64,000 bases of DNA, taken from contig NZ_FMUH01000003.1 in the NCBI RefSeq assembly GCF_900101025.1, positions 434,001 to 498,000 on the forward strand. The letters run 5' to 3'. Each line of letters opens with the position of its first letter. Positions within the stretch are counted from its first letter, which is position 1. Of the stretch, positions 17,476-27,917 are shown piece by piece. A model generated the notes under the pieces. The model saw only the letters and a program-made list of their open reading frames with translations, was not told where the DNA came from and ran no database searches. Source of the DNA: Klenkia marina. Its GTDB lineage: Bacteria; Actinomycetota; Actinomycetes; Mycobacteriales; Geodermatophilaceae. The position numbers were made by a program, and so were the translations under genes.

Positions 17476-19890
17476 GTGGCATCCGAGGTGGCATCCGAGG
17501 TGGTGGCCCCCGAGCAGGCGGCGGCCGAGCCCCCACGGGCCGCCCTGCCCGAGCGCCCGGCCCTGCAGCTGCCCGCCCAGAAGGCCGTCCCGGCGCCCGA
17601 GCCGGCCGACAGCGGCACCGTGCTGGACACCGTGCCGCGCCGCCGCGTGCGCGACCGCCTGGCCCGCCGCATCGTGGCCGGCCAGCGGTCCACCGTGGTC
17701 CGGCCCGTCCTCGAGCCGCTCGCCGCGCTGCACCGGCAGAGCCACCCCAAGGCCGACCTCGCCCTGCTCCAGCGGGCCTACGACGTCGCCGAGGAAGCCC
17801 ACTCCAGCCAGAAGCGCAAGTCCGGCGACCCCTACATCACCCACCCGCTGGCGGTGGCCACGGTGCTCGCCGGTCTGGGCATGGACACCACCACGCTGGT
17901 TGCGGCCCTGCTGCACGACACCGTCGAGGACACCGGCGTCGGGCTGGAGACCATCACCGCCGACTTCGGCCCCGAGGTCGCCCACCTGGTCGACGGAGTG
18001 ACCAAGATCGACAAGGTGTCGTTCGGGGACGGCGCCCAGGCCGAGACCATCCGCAAGATGATCGTCGCGATGGCCCGCGACCCCCGCGTGCTGGTGATCA
18101 AGCTCGCCGACCGGCTGCACAACATGCGCACCCTGCGCTTCCTCCCGCCCGAGAAGCAGGAGAAGAAAGCCCGCGAGACGCTGGAGATCCTGGCTCCGCT
18201 GGCCCACCGGCTGGGCATGAACACCATCAAGTGGGAGCTCGAGGACCTCGCGTTCGCCACCCTCTACCCCAAGCGCTACGACGAGATCGTGCGCCTGGTC
18301 GCCGAGCGGGCCCCGTCGCGCGACACCTACCTCGCCGAGGTCACCAGCGCGGTCACCGAGCAGCTCAAGGGCGCCAAGGTCGAGGCGACGGTGACCGGCC
18401 GGCCCAAGCACTACTACTCGATCTACCAGAAGATGATCGTCCGCGGCCGCGACTTCACCGACATCTGGGACCTCGTCGGCATCCGCATCCTGGTCGACTC
18501 CGTGCGCGACGTGTACGCCGCGCTGGGCATCATGCACGCGCACTGGCAGCCCGTCCCCGGCCGCTTCAAGGACTTCGTGGCCATGCCGAAGTTCAACATG
18601 TACCAGTCGCTGCACACCACGGTCATCGGCCCGCAGGGCAAGCCGGTCGAGCTGCAGATCCGCACCCACGACATGCACCGCACCGCCGAGTACGGCATCG
18701 CGGCGCACTGGAAGTACAAGGAGAAGGCGCGCGGCGGCGGCCCCGTCACGCCCATGAAGCCCGGGTCCTCCGGGGACGACATGCTGTGGCTGCGACAGCT
18801 GCTGGACTGGCAGCGCGAGGCCCAGGAGCCCGGCGAGTTCCTCGAGACCCTGCGCTACGACCTGGGTCCGCAGGAGGTCTTCGTCTTCACGCCCAAGGGC
18901 GACGTCATCAGCCTCCCGGACAAGTCCACCCCGGTGGACTTCGCGTTCGCCGTGCACACCGAGGTCGGCTACCGCTGCATCGGCGCCCGGGTCAACGGGT
19001 CGCTGGTCTCCCTGGACAGCACGCTGTCCAACGGCGACGTCGTCGAGGTCTTCACCTCCAAGTCGCCGACCGCGGGGCCCAGCCGGGACTGGCTGGACTT
19101 CGTCGGCTCCTCCCGGGCGCGCACCAAGATCCGGCAGTGGTTCACCAAGGAGCGCCGCGAGGACGCCGTCGAGGCGGGCAAGGACGCCCTGACCAAGGCC
19201 ATGCGCAAGGCCGGCCTGCCCCTGCAGCGGCTCATGGGCGGCGACGCCCTGGCCACCCTGGCCGCCGACCTGCACCACCCCGACGTCAGCTCGCTGTACG
19301 CCGCCGTGGGGGAGAACCAGGTGTCGGCCGCCTCGGTGGTCGAGAAGCTGCTGGTCGCGCTCGGCGGCTCCGAGGGCGCCACCGAGGACATCGCCGAGAC
19401 CGCGATCCCCACCCGTCGCTCGGTGGCCCGCAGCGCCAGCGGCGACCCCGGCATCGTCGTCACGGACATGACCGACGTGTGGGCCAAGCTCGCCAAGTGC
19501 TGCACCCCGGTGCCCGGCGACGACATCCTCGGCTTCGTCACCCGGGGCGGCGGCGTCAGCGTCCACCGCACCGACTGCACCAACGCCGCCGACCTGCAGA
19601 GCAAGCCCGAGCGCCTGGTCGAGGTGTCCTGGGCCGCCCAGCCCGGGGCGGTCTTCCTGGTCGCCATCCAGGTCGAGGCCCTCGACCGGCACCGGCTGCT
19701 CTCCGACGTCACCAAGGCCCTCGCCGACGAGCGGGTCAACATCCTCTCGGCCTCGGTGCAGACCAGCCGTGATCGGGTGGCCGTCAGCCGGTTCACCTTC
19801 GAGCTCGCCGACCCCGCCCACCTGGGCGCCGTCCTGCAGACCGTCCGCAACGTCGAGGGCGTCTTCGACGTGGAGCGCGTCACCGCGTGA
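17476..19890 (+). CDS. relA: Bifunctional (p)ppGpp synthetase/hydrolase RelA/SpoT
   Basis: An 804-residue Rel enzyme that makes and degrades (p)ppGpp in the stringent response. After a variable Ala/Pro-rich N-terminus come the HD hydrolase domain (YITHPLAVA and LLHDTVEDT, about residues 115-155, so hydrolysis should be active), the synthetase domain ([10 protein letters not shown] near 333 and [13 protein letters not shown] near 368), a TGS domain ([20 protein letters not shown] near 470), the conserved-Cys segment [13 protein letters not shown] near 675, and a C-terminal ACT domain (from about 725). GTG 17476 has AGGAG five bases upstream. It is monocistronic by position, with hairpins downstream. 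Confidence 0.97.
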   Translation: MASEVASEVVAPEQAAAEPPRAALPERPALQLPAQKAVPAPEPADSGTVLDTVPRRRVRDRLARRIVAGQRSTVVRPVLEPLAALHRQSHPKADLALLQRAYDVAEEAHSSQKRKSGDPYITHPLAVATVLAGLGMDTTTLVAALLHDTVEDTGVGLETITADFGPEVAHLVDGVTKIDKVSFGDGAQAETIRKMIVAMARDPRVLVIKLADRLHNMRTLRFLPPEKQEKKARETLEILAPLAHRLGMNTIKWELEDLAFATLYPKRYDEIVRLVAERAPSRDTYLAEVTSAVTEQLKGAKVEATVTGRPKHYYSIYQKMIVRGRDFTDIWDLVGIRILVDSVRDVYAALGIMHAHWQPVPGRFKDFVAMPKFNMYQSLHTTVIGPQGKPVELQIRTHDMHRTAEYGIAAHWKYKEKARGGGPVTPMKPGSSGDDMLWLRQLLDWQREAQEPGEFLETLRYDLGPQEVFVFTPKGDVISLPDKSTPVDFAFAVHTEVGYRCIGARVNGSLVSLDSTLSNGDVVEVFTSKSPTAGPSRDWLDFVGSSRARTKIRQWFTKERREDAVEAGKDALTKAMRKAGLPLQRLMGGDALATLAADLHHPDVSSLYAAVGENQVSAASVVEKLLVALGGSEGATEDIAETAIPTRRSVARSASGDPGIVVTDMTDVWAKLAKCCTPVPGDDILGFVTRGGGVSVHRTDCTNAADLQSKPERLVEVSWAAQPGAVFLVAIQVEALDRHRLLSDVTKALADERVNILSASVQTSRDRVAVSRFTFELADPAHLGAVLQTVRNVEGVFDVERVTA

Positions 19891-19894
19891 GGAG

Positions 19895-19916
19895 CGGGGG
19901 CCCGAAGGGTCCCCCG
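19895..19916 (+). terminator. relA terminator hairpin 1
   Basis: CGGGGGCCC-GAA-GGG(T)CCCCCG: nine base pairs with one bulged T, starting four bases after the relA stop. Confidence 0.7.
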
Positions 19917-19943
19917 ACGAAGGCGGGCTCCCTTCTCGACGAC

Positions 19944-19970
19944 GGGAGGGGTGAGGGACGAACCCCTCCC
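19944..19970. terminator. Second hairpin in the relA-cyclophilin gap
   Basis: A perfect 8-bp stem GGGAGGGG / CCCCTCCC with an 11-base loop, in the gap between convergent genes; it could act on either strand. Confidence 0.5.
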
Positions 19971-20024
19971 CGAGGAGAGAGCAGCCGCGCTCGCCGCAGC
20001 CGGGGTATGGCACGTGGCCGCGGT

Positions 20025-20041
20025 GCGATCCGGAGGATCGC
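20025..20041 (-). terminator. Hairpin after the cyclophilin gene
   Basis: GCGATCC-GGA-GGATCGC, a perfect 7-bp stem with a three-base loop, seven bases beyond the stop of the minus-strand cyclophilin gene. Confidence 0.6.
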
Positions 20042-20048
20042 GATGTGC

Positions 20049-20894
20049 TCAGCTGGGGGTGACCCCGGTGATGGTCACCGGGGTGGAGGGGGCGCCGTCC
20101 TGGCTGCCGTCGGCGGTGCCGGCGGCGGCGATCTGGTCGAGGACGCCGAGACCGGCCTCGTCGACCGTGCCGAAGACCGTGTAGTTCGGGTTGCCCTGCA
20201 GGCTGTCGCCGTAGACCAGGAAGAACTGGCTGCCGTCGGTGCCCTGCCCGCTGTTGGCCATCGCCAGGGTGCCCCGAGGATAGGTCTCCGTTCCCGACAC
20301 CGCCGTCGGGAACGAGTAGCCGGGGCCGCCGGCGCCGGTGCCCGACGGGTCACCGCACTGCAGGACCTCGAGCCCGGGGCTGGTGGTCAGGCGGTGGCAG
20401 ACGGTGCCGTCGAAGTAGCCCTGCGAGGCCAGCGTGGAGAAGCTGTCCGCGGCGCAGGCACCCAGACCCGAGTAGTCGAGCGTGATGCCGATGGCCCCGG
20501 CGCTGGTCGCGATGGTCTCGGCCTGGGTGCCGGTCGGCAGGTCGCCGGAGGGTGCGTCCACGGCGAACGTGCCGGAGCTGCCCTGCGCGTCGTAGGTGTA
20601 GGTGCACGACCCGGCCGCAGTGGTCTGGCCCGCACGCTCGGCGCCGGGACCCGGGGTGGGGGCGGCCGGGGCGCTGGTGGCGGCCGGCGACGAGCTGCTG
20701 GCCGTCGACGAGCTGTCGTCGTCACCACCGAGGTTGGTGATCAGGAGCGCGGCACCGACGACCACCACGACCGCCGCGACCGTGCTGCCGATCAGCAGGT
20801 TGCGGCGCCGGGCCCGCTGCTGGGCGGCCCGCCGCTCGAGCTGGCGCTGCAGGTGACGCTGGGCGGCTTGACGACGCTGCTTGTTGCTGACCAC
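20049..20894 (-). CDS. ppiB: Membrane-anchored peptidyl-prolyl cis-trans isomerase (cyclophilin type)
   Basis: A 281-residue protein. The cytoplasmic head is basic and Gln/Arg-rich (SNKQRRQAAQRHLQRQLERR), followed by one membrane helix (LLIGSTVAAVVVVVGAALLI), a Ser/Ala/Pro linker and an extracytoplasmic cyclophilin domain with YFDGTVCHRL, LAMANSGQGTDGSQFFLVYG and NYTVFGTV. GSQFF carries the usual Gln/Phe of the active site. It should assist folding of exported proteins. The GTG at 20894 is chosen because homologues start MSNKQRR or similar. The M. tuberculosis counterpart lies in the same place after relA. Confidence 0.9.
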   Translation of the reverse strand: MVSNKQRRQAAQRHLQRQLERRAAQQRARRRNLLIGSTVAAVVVVVGAALLITNLGGDDDSSSTASSSSPAATSAPAAPTPGPGAERAGQTTAAGSCTYTYDAQGSSGTFAVDAPSGDLPTGTQAETIATSAGAIGITLDYSGLGACAADSFSTLASQGYFDGTVCHRLTTSPGLEVLQCGDPSGTGAGGPGYSFPTAVSGTETYPRGTLAMANSGQGTDGSQFFLVYGDSLQGNPNYTVFGTVDEAGLGVLDQIAAAGTADGSQDGAPSTPVTITGVTPS

Positions 20895-20973
20895 GGGTGC
20901 GGAGTCTAGGCAAGCCTCCCTGGCTGCCTGCTGGGACCACGGTCGGGACGCAGCCCGTGTCGGACCCGGGACG

Positions 20974-20979
20974 TACCCT
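20974..20979 (+). promoter_or_regulatory. Candidate -10 for a leaderless MBL-fold gene
   Basis: TACCCT ends six bases before GTG 20986, so the mRNA probably begins at the start codon. Confidence 0.5.
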
Positions 20980-20985
20980 GCTCGG

Positions 20986-21687
20986 GTGCTCATCCGCTCG
21001 TTCCCCGCCGGCGCGTTCGGCACCAACTGCTACGCCGTGGCCACCGGGCCGCGGGCCGAGTGCGTCGTCGTGGACCCCGGCATGGACGCCGTCGAGCCGC
21101 TGGCCGAGATGCTGGCCGCCGACGGGCTCAAGCCCGTCGCCGTCGTGCTCACCCACGGCCACCTCGACCACACGTTCTCGGTCCTGCCGGTGTGCGACGG
21201 CTACGACATCCCCGCCTACCTGCACCCGGCCGACTCCGGCATGCTCTCCGACCCGGCCCGCTGGCACGGCCCGCAGCTGGCCCCGCTGATCTCCGGCGTG
21301 CGGCTGCCCGACCCCGCCGACGTGCTGAGCCTCGACGACGGCGCCGTGCTGTCGCTGGCCGGCGTCGACCTCACCGTGCGGCACGCCCCCGGGCACACCC
21401 AGGGCTCGGTCATGTTCTCCCTCGACCTCGACGACGCGCCCGGTCTGCTGGCCGGCGACGTGCTGTTCGCCGGCTCGGTGGGCCGGGTCGACCTGCCCGG
21501 CGGGTCCTGGGACTCCATGCTCGGCTCGCTGCGCGACGTCGTCCTGCCCCTGGACGACGCCACCGTCGTGCTGCCCGGGCACGGCCCGGCCACCACCGTC
21601 GGCCGGGAGCGAGCCACGAACCCCTACCTGGCCGAGGCAGCTGCGGCGCACCCCGGCACGGCGCCGACCCGGGGTCGCGGGCTGTGA
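20986..21687 (+). CDS. MBL-fold metallo-hydrolase, glyoxalase II-like
   Basis: A 233-residue protein of the metallo-beta-lactamase fold. The metal motif HGHLDH is near residues 64-69, the further ligands lie in HAPGHTQGS and LAGDVLF, and LPGHGPATT closes the site. FGTNCYAV at the N-terminus is typical of the glyoxalase II-like branch. By position it matches the gene between ppiB and hisS in mycobacteria (Rv2581c, annotated glyoxalase II-like). The actual thioester substrate is unknown and is unlikely to be glutathione in an actinomycete. It overlaps hisS by four bases. Confidence 0.88.
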   Translation: MLIRSFPAGAFGTNCYAVATGPRAECVVVDPGMDAVEPLAEMLAADGLKPVAVVLTHGHLDHTFSVLPVCDGYDIPAYLHPADSGMLSDPARWHGPQLAPLISGVRLPDPADVLSLDDGAVLSLAGVDLTVRHAPGHTQGSVMFSLDLDDAPGLLAGDVLFAGSVGRVDLPGGSWDSMLGSLRDVVLPLDDATVVLPGHGPATTVGRERATNPYLAEAAAAHPGTAPTRGRGL

Positions 21688-22943
21688 GCGACATCCAGCG
21701 GGCACCCAAGGGCACCTTCGACCGGCTGCCCCCCGAGTCCGCCGCCTACCTGGCCGCCCGCGACACCCTCGTGGCCCCGCTGCTCACGGCCGGCTACGGC
21801 TACGTCGAGACCCCGGTCTTCGAGGAGACCGCGGTCTTCTCCCGGGGCGTGGGGGAGTCCACCGACGTCGTGTCGAAGGAGATGTACACGTTCGCCGACC
21901 GCGGCGGCCGCTCCCTCACCCTCCGGCCGGAGTTCACCGCGGGCGTCATGCGCGCCTTCATCGAGCACCGGCTGTACGCCGGGGCGCTCCCGGCCAAGCT
22001 GTGGACCGTCGGCTCCGCGTTCCGCTACGAGCGGCCCCAGGCCGGGCGCTACCGGCACTTCACCCAGGTCAGCGTCGAGGCCCTCGGGGTCGACGACCCG
22101 GCCCTGGACGCCGAGCTCGTGGCGCTGGCCGACGCCGGCTTCCGGGGCCTGGGCCTCGCCGACTACGACCTCCAGCTGACCTCGCTCGGCGACGCCACGT
22201 GCCGGCCGCAGTACCGCGAGCTGCTCACCTCGTTCCTGGCCGGCCTGGACCTCGACGAGGAGACCCGCCGCCGCGCCGGGATCAACCCGCTGCGGGTGCT
22301 CGACGACAAGCGACCCGAGGTGCAGGCCCAGCTGGTCGACGCCCCCCTGCTGGTCGACCACCTCTCCGACAGCACGAAGGCGCACTACGACGCCGTCCGC
22401 CAGCACCTCTCCGACCTCGGTGTCACCTGGGTCGAGGCACCGCGGCTGGTGCGCGGCCTCGACTACTACACGAAGACGACCTTCGAGTTCGTGCACCGCG
22501 GGCTGGGCGCCCAGGCCAGCATCGGGGGCGGCGGTCGCTACGACGGCCTGTCCGCCGCGCTGGGCGGGCCCGACGTGTCGGGCATCGGCTACGCCGTCGG
22601 CGTCGACCGCACGATCCTGGCCGCCCAGGCCGAAGGCCTCGACATCGCCGTCACCTCGGGCATCGACGTCTTCGTCGTGCACCTCGGGGAGGAGGCCAAG
22701 CGGTTCGCCGTCGGCCTCGTCGGGCAGCTGCGGGCCGCCGGGGTCGCCGCGGACACCGTCTACGGCGGCCGCGGGCTCAAGGGCGCCATGAAGGCCGCCG
22801 ACCGGTCCGGGGCCGCCCGCGTGGTCGTCGTGGGCGACCGCGACCTCGCCGAGGGCGTCGCCCAGGTGAAGACGATGGCCACCGGCGAGCAGGTCGCCGT
22901 CCCCCTGACCGAGCTGGCCGACTCGTTGCGTGCGAGCGTGTGA
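21684..22943 (+). CDS. hisS: Histidine--tRNA ligase
   Basis: A 419-residue class II synthetase that charges tRNA-His. Motif 2 is in [16 protein letters not shown]. The histidine-specific segments are [15 protein letters not shown] and GGGGRYDGL. Motif 3 is [10 protein letters not shown], and the C-terminal anticodon-binding domain includes [16 protein letters not shown]. The GTG start overlaps the upstream hydrolase stop as GTGA. There is no room for a T-box leader. Confidence 0.96.
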   Translation: MSDIQRAPKGTFDRLPPESAAYLAARDTLVAPLLTAGYGYVETPVFEETAVFSRGVGESTDVVSKEMYTFADRGGRSLTLRPEFTAGVMRAFIEHRLYAGALPAKLWTVGSAFRYERPQAGRYRHFTQVSVEALGVDDPALDAELVALADAGFRGLGLADYDLQLTSLGDATCRPQYRELLTSFLAGLDLDEETRRRAGINPLRVLDDKRPEVQAQLVDAPLLVDHLSDSTKAHYDAVRQHLSDLGVTWVEAPRLVRGLDYYTKTTFEFVHRGLGAQASIGGGGRYDGLSAALGGPDVSGIGYAVGVDRTILAAQAEGLDIAVTSGIDVFVVHLGEEAKRFAVGLVGQLRAAGVAADTVYGGRGLKGAMKAADRSGAARVVVVGDRDLAEGVAQVKTMATGEQVAVPLTELADSLRASV

Positions 22944-22945
22944 GC

Positions 22946-23929
22946 ATGGAACAGCGACCTCTCGGCCGTACCGGCGCATCCGTCTCCGTCGTCGGGCTGG
23001 GCACCTGGCAGCTCGGCGCCGACTGGGGCGACGTGGACGACACCACCGCCCGGCAGGTGCTCGACACCGCGCTCGACGCGGGCGTCACGCTGCTGGACAC
23101 CGCCGACGTCTACGGCGACGGCCGCTCCGAGCAGCGCATCGCCGCCGCCCTCGCCGACCGGGGCGGCGACCGCCCCTTCGTGGCCACCAAGGCCGGCCGC
23201 CGGGCCGACCCGTTCGTCGCCGAGACCTACACGCCCGACAACCTCCGGGCCTGGGTCGACCGCTCGCGCCGCAACCTCGCGGTGGACACCCTCGACCTGG
23301 TGCAGCTGCACTGCCCGCCCCCGGCCGTGTACTCCGACCAGCGGGTGTACGACACCCTCGACGGGTTCGTCGCCGACGGCTCGATCGCCGCCTACGGCGT
23401 CTCGGTGGAGACGGTGCAGGAGGGGCTGACCGCGCTCGAGCACGAGGGCGTGCAGTCCATCCAGGTGATCCTCAACGTCTTCCGCCGCAAGCCACTGGAG
23501 GAGCTGCTGCCCGCCGCGGCCGCCGCGCAGGTGGGCATCCTGGCCCGCGTGCCGCTGGCCTCGGGCCTGCTCACCGGCCGGTTCGGCGAGGACACCACCT
23601 TCGCCGCCACCGACCACCGCAACTTCAACCGCAACGGCGAGGCCTTCGACGTCGGCGAGACGTTCGCCGGCGTGCCCTACGAGGTCGGCGTGGCCGCTGC
23701 CCGCGAGTTCGTCGAGCTCTGCGGTGACCGCACACCCGCCCAGGTCGCCCTGCGCTGGGTCGTGCAGCAGGCCGGCGTCACCTCCGTGATCCCCGGTGCG
23801 AGCAGCGTGCGCCAGGCCCGGGGCAACGCCGACGCCGCCGACCTGCCGCCGCTCACCGACGGCGAGCTCGCCGACCTCGAGCGGCTCTACGACGAGCGCA
23901 TCCGCACCCACGTCCACTCCCGCTGGTAG
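22946..23929 (+). CDS. Aldo/keto reductase
   Basis: A 327-residue (alpha/beta)8 NADPH-dependent oxidoreductase. The catalytic tetrad Asp-Tyr-Lys-His can be read in [19 protein letters not shown] and LVQLHCPP, and the NADP-binding [14 protein letters not shown] is near the C-terminus. ATG 22946 lies two bases after hisS. The in-frame GTG at 22940 would overlap the hisS stop as GTGA and is a reasonable alternative adding two residues. Substrate unknown. It sits between hisS and aspS, suggesting only read-through transcription. Confidence 0.88.
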   Translation: MEQRPLGRTGASVSVVGLGTWQLGADWGDVDDTTARQVLDTALDAGVTLLDTADVYGDGRSEQRIAAALADRGGDRPFVATKAGRRADPFVAETYTPDNLRAWVDRSRRNLAVDTLDLVQLHCPPPAVYSDQRVYDTLDGFVADGSIAAYGVSVETVQEGLTALEHEGVQSIQVILNVFRRKPLEELLPAAAAAQVGILARVPLASGLLTGRFGEDTTFAATDHRNFNRNGEAFDVGETFAGVPYEVGVAAAREFVELCGDRTPAQVALRWVVQQAGVTSVIPGASSVRQARGNADAADLPPLTDGELADLERLYDERIRTHVHSRW

Positions 23930-23973
23930 TCCCTGCCCCGCCCAGCCACCCCGCCCTCTCGAAAGGCAGCACC

Positions 23974-25722
23974 GTGCTCCGCACCCACGACGCCGGCACC
24001 CTCCGGGCCGCCGACGCCGGCACCACCGTCACCCTCGCCGGCTGGATCGCCCGCCGCCGTGACCACGGCGGGGTGGTCTTCCTCGACATCCGCGACGGGT
24101 CGGGCTACGCCCAGGTCGTCGTCCGCGAGGAGGAGGCGCACGCGCTGCGCAACGAGTTCTGCGTCCTCGTCACCGGCGACGTGCAGCGGCGTCCCGAGGG
24201 CAACGAGAACCCCGAGCTGCCCTCGGGCGAGATCGAGGTCGTCGCCTCGACGCTCGAGGTGCTCTCGACCTCGGCGCCGCTGCCCTTCCCGATCGAGACC
24301 GCGCAGGCCGCCGGGGACGACGTCCGGTACGCCCACCGTTACCTCGACCTGCGCCGTCAGGGGCCGGCCACGGTCATGAAGCTGCGCAGCGAGGTCAACC
24401 GGGTGGCCCGCGGGGTCATGGCCGGCCTCGGGTTCACCGAGGTCGAGACGCCCTCGCTGACCCGTTCCACCCCCGAGGGGGCGCGTGACTTCGTCGTCCC
24501 CGTCCGGTTGCAGCCCGGCTCCTGGTACGCCCTGCCGCAGTCCCCGCAGCTGTTCAAGCAGCTGCTGATGATCGGCGGGCTCGAGCGCTACTACCAGATC
24601 GCGCGCTGCTTCCGCGACGAGGACTTCCGCGCCGACCGCCAGCCCGAGTTCACCCAGCTGGACTTCGAGATGAGCTTCGTCGACCGCGACGACGTCCTCG
24701 ACGTCGCCTCGGCCGTGGTCACCGAGCTGTGGCGCGAGCTGGCCGACCACGAGGTCGGCGAGATCCCGCGGATGACCTACCGCGAGGCCATGGACCGCTT
24801 CGGGTCCGACAAGCCCGACACCCGCTTCGGCGTCGAGCTCACCGAGCTGACGTCGTTCTTCGCCGACACCCCGTTCCGCGTCTTCCAGTCGCCGTACGTC
24901 GGTGCCGTCGTGATGCCCGGGGGTGGGTCGCAGCCGCGGCGCACCTTCGACGCCTGGCAGGACTGGGCCCGCTCGCGCGGGGCCAAGGGCCTGGCCTACG
25001 TCACGGTCGCCGAGGACGGCACGCTCGGGGGGCCGGTCACCAAGAACATCTCCGACACCGAGCGCGAGGGCCTGGTCGCCGCGGTCGGCGCGCAGCCCGG
25101 GGATTGCATCTTCTTCGCCGCCGGGCCCCGCCGTCCGGCCCAGGAGCTGCTGGGCGCCGCCCGCAACGAGATCGCCAAGCGCCTCGAGCTGGTGCCCGAG
25201 GGCTCGTGGTCGTTCCTGTTCGTCGTCGACTTCCCGATGTTCGAGGAGACCGAGGACGGCGGCTGGACCTTCATGCACCACCCGTTCACCTCGCCCACCC
25301 CCGAGTGGCGCGAGCGGTTCGCCGAGGACAAGGGTGCGGCGCTGTCCGACGCCTACGACCTGGTGATCAACGGCAACGAGTGCATGTCCGGCTCGGTCCG
25401 CATCCACGACGCCGCGCTGCAGGAGCGGGTGTTCGAGACCCTCGGCATGTCCCGCGAGGAGGCCCGCGAGCGGTTCGGCTTCTTCCTCGAGGCCTTCGCC
25501 TACGGCCCGCCGCCGCACGCCGGTGCGGCGCTGGGCTGGGACCGCCTGACGGCTCTGCTGGCCGGGGTCGACTCGATCCGCGAGGTCATCGCCTTCCCGA
25601 AGACCGGCGCCGGCTACGACCCGCTGACCGGTGCCCCGACGCCGATCAGCGACGCCCAGCGCAAGGAGGCCGGCATCGACGCCGACCGCGCCCCGGCGAA
25701 GGCTGCCGCGCAGGAGTCCTGA
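23974..25722 (+). CDS. aspS: Aspartate--tRNA ligase (Asp/Asn type not resolved)
   Basis: A 582-residue bacterial-type class II synthetase. The N-terminal OB-fold anticodon domain ([15 protein letters not shown]) is followed by LDLRRQGP, the aspartate-binding [11 protein letters not shown], motif 2 ([18 protein letters not shown]), the bacterial insertion domain (GAD), and motif 3 ([15 protein letters not shown]). GTG 23974 has GAAAGG upstream. Many actinobacteria have a non-discriminating AspRS working with GatCAB; the sequence alone does not let me decide. Confidence 0.96.
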   Translation: MLRTHDAGTLRAADAGTTVTLAGWIARRRDHGGVVFLDIRDGSGYAQVVVREEEAHALRNEFCVLVTGDVQRRPEGNENPELPSGEIEVVASTLEVLSTSAPLPFPIETAQAAGDDVRYAHRYLDLRRQGPATVMKLRSEVNRVARGVMAGLGFTEVETPSLTRSTPEGARDFVVPVRLQPGSWYALPQSPQLFKQLLMIGGLERYYQIARCFRDEDFRADRQPEFTQLDFEMSFVDRDDVLDVASAVVTELWRELADHEVGEIPRMTYREAMDRFGSDKPDTRFGVELTELTSFFADTPFRVFQSPYVGAVVMPGGGSQPRRTFDAWQDWARSRGAKGLAYVTVAEDGTLGGPVTKNISDTEREGLVAAVGAQPGDCIFFAAGPRRPAQELLGAARNEIAKRLELVPEGSWSFLFVVDFPMFEETEDGGWTFMHHPFTSPTPEWRERFAEDKGAALSDAYDLVINGNECMSGSVRIHDAALQERVFETLGMSREEARERFGFFLEAFAYGPPPHAGAALGWDRLTALLAGVDSIREVIAFPKTGAGYDPLTGAPTPISDAQRKEAGIDADRAPAKAAAQES

Positions 25723-25747
25723 CCGGCCGGCCGTGGTCCGGGCTGGG

Positions 25748-25753
25748 TAACGT
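25748..25753 (+). promoter_or_regulatory. Candidate -10 for a leaderless aminotransferase transcript
   Basis: TAACGT ends seven bases before ATG 25761, with no ribosome binding site between. Confidence 0.45.
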
Positions 25754-25760
25754 GCGCCAC

Positions 25761-26846
25761 ATGCTGCGCGCTCGCACCCTGCTCGGACCCGGCCCCTGCA
25801 ACCCCTACCCGGAGGCCACGGTCGCCCTCGGGCAGCCGCTGCTGGGTCACCTCGACCCGATGTTCCTCGAGGTGCTCGACGAGACCTCCGACCGCCTGCG
25901 CACGGTCTTCGGCACCGGGAACCGCCGCACCCTGCCGCTGTCGGCCACGGGCTCGGCCGGCATGGAGGCCGCGTTCGTCAACACCCTCGGCCCCGGCGAC
26001 GTGGCGGTCGTGGCGGTCAACGGGCTGTTCGGCCAGCGCATGGTCGACGTCGCCTCGCGCACCGGCGCCGAGGTGGTGGCCGTCGAGCACGAGTGGGGGC
26101 AGCCGGTCGACGCCGACCGCGTGCTCTCGGCGCACCCTGCGCCCAAGGTCATCGCGGCGGTGCACGCCGAGACCTCGACCGGCGTCGAGTCCGACATGGC
26201 CGCGCTCGGCGCCGGCAAGGGCGACGCGCTGCTGGTCGCCGACTGCGTGACGTCGCTGGGCGGCATCCCGGTGGCTCTCGACGAGTGGGGCGTGGACATC
26301 GCCTACTCGGGCTCGCAGAAGTGCCTGGGCGTCGCTCCCGGGCTCGCCCCGTTCACCATCTCCGACCGGGCCTGGGAGCGGCGCATCGAGAAGCCGCAGT
26401 CCTGGTACCTCGACCTGGGCATGCTCGGTGGCTACGCGGGCGAGGCCGCGGGCTCCGGTGGGCGCACGTACCACCACACCGCCCCGACGGGCATGGTCGT
26501 CTCGCTGCACGCCGGCCTGGGCCGGGTGCTGGAGGAGGGGTTGCCCGCCGTCCACGCCCGGCACGCCGCCGCCGGTGGCGCGCTGCAGGCCGGTCTGGTC
26601 GAGCGCGGGATGCGTCTGTTCGCCGCCGAGGGCCACCGGCTGCCCGAGCTCACCACGGTCTGGGTGCCCGAGGGCGTCGACTCGGCCGCGGTGCGCAAGC
26701 GTCTGCTCGACGAGTTCTCGATCGAGATCGGCGGCGGGGTCGGCCAGTACGCCGCGACCGTCTGGCGCATCGGGATGATGGGCCACAACGCCCGACCCGA
26801 CACGGTGGCCACGGTGCTCGCCGCGCTGGACGCCGTCCTCGCCTGA
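25761..26846 (+). CDS. Alanine--glyoxylate aminotransferase family protein
   Basis: A 361-residue class V PLP-dependent aminotransferase. The N-terminal LLGPGPCNPYPEA and GHLDPMF match the alanine-glyoxylate/serine-glyoxylate family. SATGSAGMEAAFVN binds the cofactor phosphate, and VADCVTSLGGIPV carries the PLP-ring Asp. The Schiff-base lysine is in YSGSQKCLGVAPG near residue 190. Which amino donor it prefers cannot be told. ATG 25761 fits a leaderless start; GTG 25752 is in frame three codons upstream. It is followed by the palindromic element at 26892. Confidence 0.87.
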   Translation: MLRARTLLGPGPCNPYPEATVALGQPLLGHLDPMFLEVLDETSDRLRTVFGTGNRRTLPLSATGSAGMEAAFVNTLGPGDVAVVAVNGLFGQRMVDVASRTGAEVVAVEHEWGQPVDADRVLSAHPAPKVIAAVHAETSTGVESDMAALGAGKGDALLVADCVTSLGGIPVALDEWGVDIAYSGSQKCLGVAPGLAPFTISDRAWERRIEKPQSWYLDLGMLGGYAGEAAGSGGRTYHHTAPTGMVVSLHAGLGRVLEEGLPAVHARHAAAGGALQAGLVERGMRLFAAEGHRLPELTTVWVPEGVDSAAVRKRLLDEFSIEIGGGVGQYAATVWRIGMMGHNARPDTVATVLAALDAVLA

Positions 26847-26891
26847 GGGGCCCCGGCTTCCCTCGCCCGGGCCCAGTCGCCCCGGCCCACT

Positions 26892-26949
26892 GTGCAGTTG
26901 CGGTCGCCGACACCCGTCGGCGCGCTGAGGCAGGCAACCGCAACTGCAC
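26892..26949. repeat. Nested palindromic intergenic element
   Basis: A perfect 13-bp inverted repeat, GTGCAGTTGCGGT (26892-26904) and ACCGCAACTGCAC (26937-26949), encloses a second perfect 7-bp hairpin CGCCGAC-ACCC-GTCGGCG (26905-26922). It lies between two convergent genes, so it may terminate both. Its A/T-containing outer arms are unlike the surrounding GC-only hairpins and suggest a REP- or MITE-like dispersed element. Confidence 0.75.
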
Positions 26950-26976
26950 GCTCGCGCCCCGGACGGGGCGGGAGGG

Positions 26977-27852
26977 TCAGGGGGTCGTGTTCAGCCTCGC
27001 GAGCTGTTCGTCGCTCAGCCGGACGTGGGTGGCGGCGGCGGAGTCGATGATCGAGCGCGGCTTGCTGGCACCCGGGATCGGGATGACGACGTCGGCCTGG
27101 GCCAGGTGCCAGGCCAGTGTGACCTGGTAGACCGACACGTCCAGTTCCTCGGCCACGGCGGCGAACTCGGCCGCCGTCTCGGCCAGCGACCCCGCACCGC
27201 CCATGCCGCCGAAGGGGCTCCACGGGAACCAGGCGATGCCGTGCGCGGCGCAGTGCGCGAGCTCGTCGGCCGAGGAGCGGAAGCCGGGGGAGAACTCGTT
27301 CTGCACGCTGACGAACGCGTCGCCGCAGATCGCCCGGGCCTCGTCGATCTGCGCGACGGTCGCGTTGGAGACGCCCACCATGCGCACCTTCCCCGCGTCG
27401 TACAGGTCCTTCAGCGCGCCCATCGACTCCGCCCACGGGGTCTGCGGGTCGGGCCGGTGGAACTGGTAGAGCCCGATGGCGTCGACCCCCAGGGCCTGCA
27501 GCGAGGCGTCGCAGGCGCGTCGCAGGTACGCAGGGCTGCCGTCGAGGCCCCACTCCTTCCCTTCGCGGGTGTGCCCGCCCTTGGTGGCGATGAGCACGTC
27601 GTCCGAGCCGCCCCACGACCGGACGGCGGCGGCGACCGTGCGCTCGTTGTGGCCCATCTCGGTGGCGTCGAGGCAGTAGGCGTCGGCGGTGTCGACGAGC
27701 CGGACGCCGGCGTCGAGCGCAGCGTGCACCACGGCCTCGGCCGCCTCGGGGGAGGGGCGCTGCGGGGTGATGGACAGGGGCATGGCGCCCAGGCCGATGG
27801 CCGAGGTGGTCACGCGGCCGACGACGTCGTTGCCGATGGTGCGGTGCTGCAC
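26977..27852 (-). CDS. Aldo/keto reductase
   Basis: A 291-residue NADPH-dependent oxidoreductase unrelated in detail to the one at 22946. The catalytic residues are in [20 protein letters not shown] and YQFHRPD, and the cofactor site is in [12 protein letters not shown]. The gene reads [21 protein letters not shown] at the start. GTG 27852 has GAGAGGA seven bases upstream. It is monocistronic, divergent from rarA with 65 bases between. Substrate unknown. Confidence 0.87.
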   Translation of the reverse strand: MQHRTIGNDVVGRVTTSAIGLGAMPLSITPQRPSPEAAEAVVHAALDAGVRLVDTADAYCLDATEMGHNERTVAAAVRSWGGSDDVLIATKGGHTREGKEWGLDGSPAYLRRACDASLQALGVDAIGLYQFHRPDPQTPWAESMGALKDLYDAGKVRMVGVSNATVAQIDEARAICGDAFVSVQNEFSPGFRSSADELAHCAAHGIAWFPWSPFGGMGGAGSLAETAAEFAAVAEELDVSVYQVTLAWHLAQADVVIPIPGASKPRSIIDSAAATHVRLSDEQLARLNTTP

Positions 27853-27904
27853 AGGAGGTCCTCTCGACGGGTTCGGGTCTGCCGGGACTGTCTGCCCCCG
27901 GCGG

Positions 27905-27910
27905 TAGCGT
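27905..27910 (+). promoter_or_regulatory. Candidate -10 for leaderless rarA
   Basis: TAGCGT ends seven bases before GTG 27918, without a ribosome binding site in between. Confidence 0.5.
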
Positions 27911-27917
27911 CGCAAGC

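Noticed and set aside
17458-20013. Open frame of 851 codons on the minus strand opposite relA
   Set aside because: Antisense shadow of relA; no start context, domain or conserved pattern.
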